Source: Archangiaceae bacterium
Lineage (GTDB): Bacteria > Myxococcota > Myxococcia > Myxococcales > Myxococcaceae
Reading direction: 5' to 3'
Length of the DNA: 64,000 nt
NCBI GenBank assembly: GCA_016714225.1
Contig: JADJNS010000003.1
Location: forward strand, 124,001-188,000
Shown here: positions 61,427 through 64,000 of the stretch, piece by piece
Layout: every line of letters starts with the position of its first letter
Numbering within the stretch: the first letter of the stretch is position 1
Notes under the pieces: generated by a model
The model's input: only the letters and a program-made list of their open reading frames with translations
Databases searched by the model: none
Told to the model about the DNA's origin: nothing
Position numbers and translations under genes: made by a program

Positions 61427-62341
61427 ATGGACAACGCGACCGCTGCCGCGAAGCTCGACCGTCTCGCCTCGTTGCTCGAGGCCCAACGTGCCAACCCCTA
61501 CCGGGTCGACGCCTGGCGGGCCGCGGCGGTGAAGGTGGCCGGCGCGGCCGAGCCGGTCGAGGCGCTGGGAGAGCGAGAAGGCAACCCGGGCCTGCAGCGG
61601 GTGCTGGGCATCGGCGACGGCGTCGCCTCGGCGCTGCACGAGCTGCTCGCGACCGGCCGGCTGCGCATGCTCGAGCGGCTCGAGGGGCGCGTCTCACCCG
61701 AAGACCTCTTCCTCTCGGTGCCGGGCGTGGGGCCCACCCTCGCGGGCAACGTGCACACCCGGCTGGGCATCGACACCCTCGAAGAGCTCGAGCTGGCGGC
61801 GGTCGACGGCCGCCTCGCGAAGGTGCCCGGCTTCGGCCCGCGGCGCATCTCGCTGGTGCGCGACGCGGTCGCCGGCATGCTGCAGCACTCGATGCGGCGC
61901 GCCAACCGGCGGGTGACACCGCCCGGCGCGGCCCTCTCGACGCCGAGCACCGAGACCCTGCTCTCCATCGACTCGGACTACCGGGCCAAGGCCGCGCGCG
62001 GAGACCTGCCGCTGCTCGCCCCGGTGCACTTCAACCCCACCCACAGCGCCTGGCTGCCGGTGCTGCACGCCGAGGCCGACGGCTTTCACTTCACCGCGAT
62101 GTACTCGAACTCGGCGCGCGCCCACCGGCTCGGCCGCACCCAGGACTGGGTGGTCATCTACTTCGAGCGCGACGGCCACGAGAACCAGTGCACGGTGGTG
62201 ACCGAGACGCGCGGCCCGCGCAAAGGCGCGCGGGTGGTTCGCGGCGACGCCGGCACCCCGGTCGAGTCGGTCTACCCGCTCACCGCGTCGCCGCCGCGGG
62301 CCGAGCGCGAGAGCCCCGCCGGCGGGCGGCAAGCGCAGTGA
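61427..62341 (+). CDS. Helix-hairpin-helix DNA-binding protein (PolX N-terminal-like)
   Basis: 304 residues. Residues about 1-70 form the 8-kDa PolX-like helical domain (LLEAQRANPYRVDAWRAAAV) and two HhH motifs follow (LQRVLGIGDGVASALHELL, LFLSVPGVGPTLAGNVHTRL, LAKVPGFGPRRISLVRDAV). The C-terminal half (about 170-304) is a separate domain with FNPTHSAWLPVLHAEADGFH and WVVIYFERDGHENQCTVVTE, which lacks the PolX polymerase and PHP active sites. It probably binds DNA non-specifically. The last 62 bp overlap the APS-kinase-like gene on the other strand. Confidence 0.82.
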   Translation: MDNATAAAKLDRLASLLEAQRANPYRVDAWRAAAVKVAGAAEPVEALGEREGNPGLQRVLGIGDGVASALHELLATGRLRMLERLEGRVSPEDLFLSVPGVGPTLAGNVHTRLGIDTLEELELAAVDGRLAKVPGFGPRRISLVRDAVAGMLQHSMRRANRRVTPPGAALSTPSTETLLSIDSDYRAKAARGDLPLLAPVHFNPTHSAWLPVLHAEADGFHFTAMYSNSARAHRLGRTQDWVVIYFERDGHENQCTVVTETRGPRKGARVVRGDAGTPVESVYPLTASPPRAERESPAGGRQAQ

Positions 62342-62807
62342 GGCAGGCGCGCACCGCGGCGGGCGTCGCGCCGCCCTCCGCGCGCACCTCGGGGTGCAGC
62401 GGCGCTTCGTACTTCGGCCCGCGCCCCGGCAGCGCCACGCCCGCGCGATAGAGGCCCTTGGGGTCTCGGCGGGCGCACTCTTCGCGCGCGGTGTCGACGA
62501 AGACCTCGATGAAGCGCGGCGCGAGCCGGCGGGCGTGGGCGCGGTACGCGCGCCGGTGGGCGGTGGCCGCCACCAGCACCAGGTGCCCCTGCCGCGCCAG
62601 CAGCGCCGCCAGCTCGGCCAGCGCGCGGTAGAAGCGGTCGCGCGCCGCCGGGCCGTAGCCCAGGTCGGGGAACACCGCCGCCCGCAGCGCGTCGGAGTCG
62701 AGCAGCACCGCGGGCCGACCCAGCGCCCGCTGCACCTCGAGCGCGAGCGTGCTCTTGCCGCTCGCGGGCAGGCCGGTGAACCACAGCACCGCGCCGGGCC
62801 GGCTCAT
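62280..62807 (-). CDS. Adenylylsulfate-kinase-like P-loop kinase
   Basis: 175 residues. Walker A FTGLPASGKSTLA, then LLDSDALRAAVFPDLGYGPA (the APS kinase D-G-D-x-x-R equivalent), HLVLVAATAHRRAYRAHAR and FIEVFVDTAREECARRDPKG (CysC pattern). The length fits CysC. Without cysN/D or cysH nearby it may phosphorylate another small molecule, as many stand-alone CysC-like kinases do. ATG overlaps the phosphotransferase stop by four bases. Confidence 0.85.
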   Translation of the reverse strand: MSRPGAVLWFTGLPASGKSTLALEVQRALGRPAVLLDSDALRAAVFPDLGYGPAARDRFYRALAELAALLARQGHLVLVAATAHRRAYRAHARRLAPRFIEVFVDTAREECARRDPKGLYRAGVALPGRGPKYEAPLHPEVRAEGGATPAAVRACLTALAARRRGSRARPAAATR

Positions 62808-63863
62808 CTGAACAGCTCGGCGGCGCGGTCGGGCTCGAAGCGCGGCGAGGCCAGGGCGAGGCGCGCCAGCGCGAGCAGGCGCTCGCGGGCGCGAGGCGAC
62901 AGCTGGGGGTAGAAGCGCGGGCACCCCACCACCAGCGCGCGCCAGGCGAGGTAGGGCCCGACGCACTCGCAGAGCTCGTGGTCGGAGCTGCGCTCGAGGT
63001 ACGTCGACCAGAACAGCCGCCACAGCGGCGCGAAGCAGCTCGCCCAGCGCTCGGGGTGGTCGGCCGCGAAGAAGACGTAATTGACCGCCAGCGCGGCGAG
63101 ATCGTCGGCCGGATCGCCCGCGCCGCCGCGGCTCGCGTCGAGCGCGGTGAAGTCGTCGCCCTCGCGGAAGAGGATGTTGTACGGGTGAAAGTCGCCGTGA
63201 ATGCGCGACAGCCGCCCGGTGCGCGAGCGCAGCCACCAGCGCCAGTCGATCGCCTGGCGCTCGAGCGCGGCGAGCGGCTCGGCAAAGCTGTCGGGCCAGG
63301 CGTCGCAGATGCCGAAGATGCCCTCGCCGCTGCCCACCACGTCGCGCAGCGCGCTGGTGCCGCACCGGGTCGAGGGGCAGGCGCACGTGCAGCTCGGCCA
63401 GCCAGGTGGCGAGCGCGCGGGCGCGCTCGAGGTCGAGCAGCTGAAGGTCCTGACCGTGCGCCAGCCGCCGCAGGTCGACCGCGTACGGCCGGCCCTCGGC
63501 CCACTCGCTGACCAGGAACAGCTCATCGGCGTCGGCGAGCGAGACCAGGCCGCCCTTCGAGAGCGCGCCCACGTCGAGCGCGGCGACGTGCCGCGGAATC
63601 GAGCCGAAGGTGTCGAAGGCCAGCAGCTGCTGCTGGGCCCGGTCAGAGCGCCGGTCGTGGCCGAACGGGTTGGCGCGGGCGGTGTGAAACACGCAGCGCC
63701 AGGCGGTGCCGTCGGCGCGCCTCAAGGTGAGCTTGAGCGGCTCGCCGTAGCCCTCGACCTTGGCGGTGCTGTTGCCTCCGTCGTCGGGCGCCAGCGGCTC
63801 GACCGCGAGCAGCTGCGAGTCGAAGCGCGTGGCGAAGTATTCGGCCAGCCCTGCCGGAAACAC
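62804..63863 (-). pseudogene. APH-family phosphotransferase, single frameshift
   Basis: GTG 63863 opens MFPAGLAEYFATRF. The first frame covers the N-lobe (LKLTLRRADGTAWRCVFHTA, FLVSEWAEGRPYAVDLR) to LHVRLPLDP near 63370. The second frame resumes at TRCGTSALRDVVGSGEGIFG and contains the catalytic loop IHGDFHPYNILFREGDD (HxDxxxxN) and the metal Asp (FTALDASRGG), ending FEPDRAAELFR. Joined, it is a normal protein of about 352 residues. A 1-bp indel in GACCCGGTGCGG separates the parts, either an assembly error or a true lesion. It forms an operon with the kinase downstream and the universal stress protein upstream. Confidence 0.82.
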
Positions 63864-63871
63864 GGGTCACC

Positions 63872-64000
63872 TCACCGCACCACCAGCACCGGCTTGCTGC
63901 AGATGTGCAGCAGGCGGTCGGTGATGCTGCCCAGCAGCACCCGCGAAGCGGCCGAGTGCCCGACCGCGCCGATCACCACGCCCCACACGTCGTCGCGCTC
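63872..64000 (-). CDS. Universal stress protein, C-terminal fragment
   Basis: Only the last 42 codons are in the window. They read DVWGVVIGAVGHSAASRVLL and GSITDRLLHICSKPVLVVR, the UspA ATP-binding end G-x2-G-x9-G-S. Pairing of USP with CBS proteins and P-type ATPases nearby suits a stress or low-oxygen gene set. The gene continues beyond the right edge. Confidence 0.88.
   Translation of the reverse strand, partial: ERDDVWGVVIGAVGHSAASRVLLGSITDRLLHICSKPVLVVR

Noticed and set aside
58679..62341. A 1220-codon open frame on the plus strand
   Set aside because: Only its last 304 codons (from 61427) encode a recognisable protein, the HhH protein. The rest lies in another frame of the MacB permease, metallophosphoesterase and PAP2/CBS genes.

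Overview
The window is high-GC DNA that is almost fully coding outside a few islands. It looks like a myxobacterium (Myxococcota, probably Cystobacterineae). Markers are a Kelch-repeat surface protein ending in a MYXO-CTERM-type GCGCS-helix-Arg tail preceded by DAGST repeats, a PEGA protein, many short lipoproteins, a clade II nitrous oxide reductase operon, GTG starts and ATGA/GTGA gene overlaps. No tRNA, rRNA or CRISPR array was seen.

Layout. 0-9.3 kb: ordinary genes (recombinase-like membrane protein fragment, GNAT, gluQ, PEGA protein, metallophosphoesterase, adenylate cyclase, ferritin-like protein, lipoproteins). 9.5-18 kb: a mobile, indel-rich island with a palindromic 45-bp tandem array, an IS66 element abutting an inverted IS66 fragment, a frameshifted succinate-dehydrogenase-type membrane anchor, a frameshifted HigB/HigA-like toxin-antitoxin pair, and the broken 3' part of the Kelch gene. 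20.8-27.5 kb: hybrid histidine kinase and a kdpFABC operon with an extra 32-aa membrane ORF. 27.7-32.9 kb: porin, SDR, YceI/flavoprotein pair, response regulator. 32.9-45.9 kb: anaerobic respiration block: nosZ-cytochrome c-nosD-nosF-nosL-nosY on the minus strand, a divergent operon of nos-associated proteins and NnrS, then a molybdopterin oxidoreductase with NapG/NapH-like partners and a CBS protein. 46-64 kb: CoA-transferase, CBS-type site-2 protease, P-type ATPase, stand-alone GroEL followed by an ABC efflux system, phosphatases, CBS proteins, HhH protein, kinases and the end of a universal stress protein.

The most interesting signal is regulatory. Eleven transcription units between 30 and 62 kb start with a sigma-54-like element (consensus yGGCAC-N5-yTGCA). 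In ten of them the annotated start codon lies only 14-17 nt after the -12 C; in the eleventh a short upstream ORF does. Predicted 5' leaders are therefore 2-5 nt and none shows a Shine-Dalgarno. Five divergent promoter pairs follow this plan: nosZ/nos-associated operon, NapH/toroid protein, CoA-transferase/S2P, lipoprotein/GroEL, CBS/HhH. Four of the five intergenic regions also hold a palindrome of consensus CGCGCAANTCNTGCGCG, at about -65, -95 or -120 from the predicted start sites. Together these suggest one regulon joining nitrous oxide respiration, NapGH-type electron transfer and a low-oxygen or stress set (GroEL, CBS proteins, P-type ATPase, S2P) under one enhancer-binding protein with near-leaderless sigma-54 transcripts. 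This is inference from sequence only.

Single frameshifts in kdpA, kdpB and the phosphotransferase gene, and dense ones at 9.7-18 kb, may be assembly errors or real decay.
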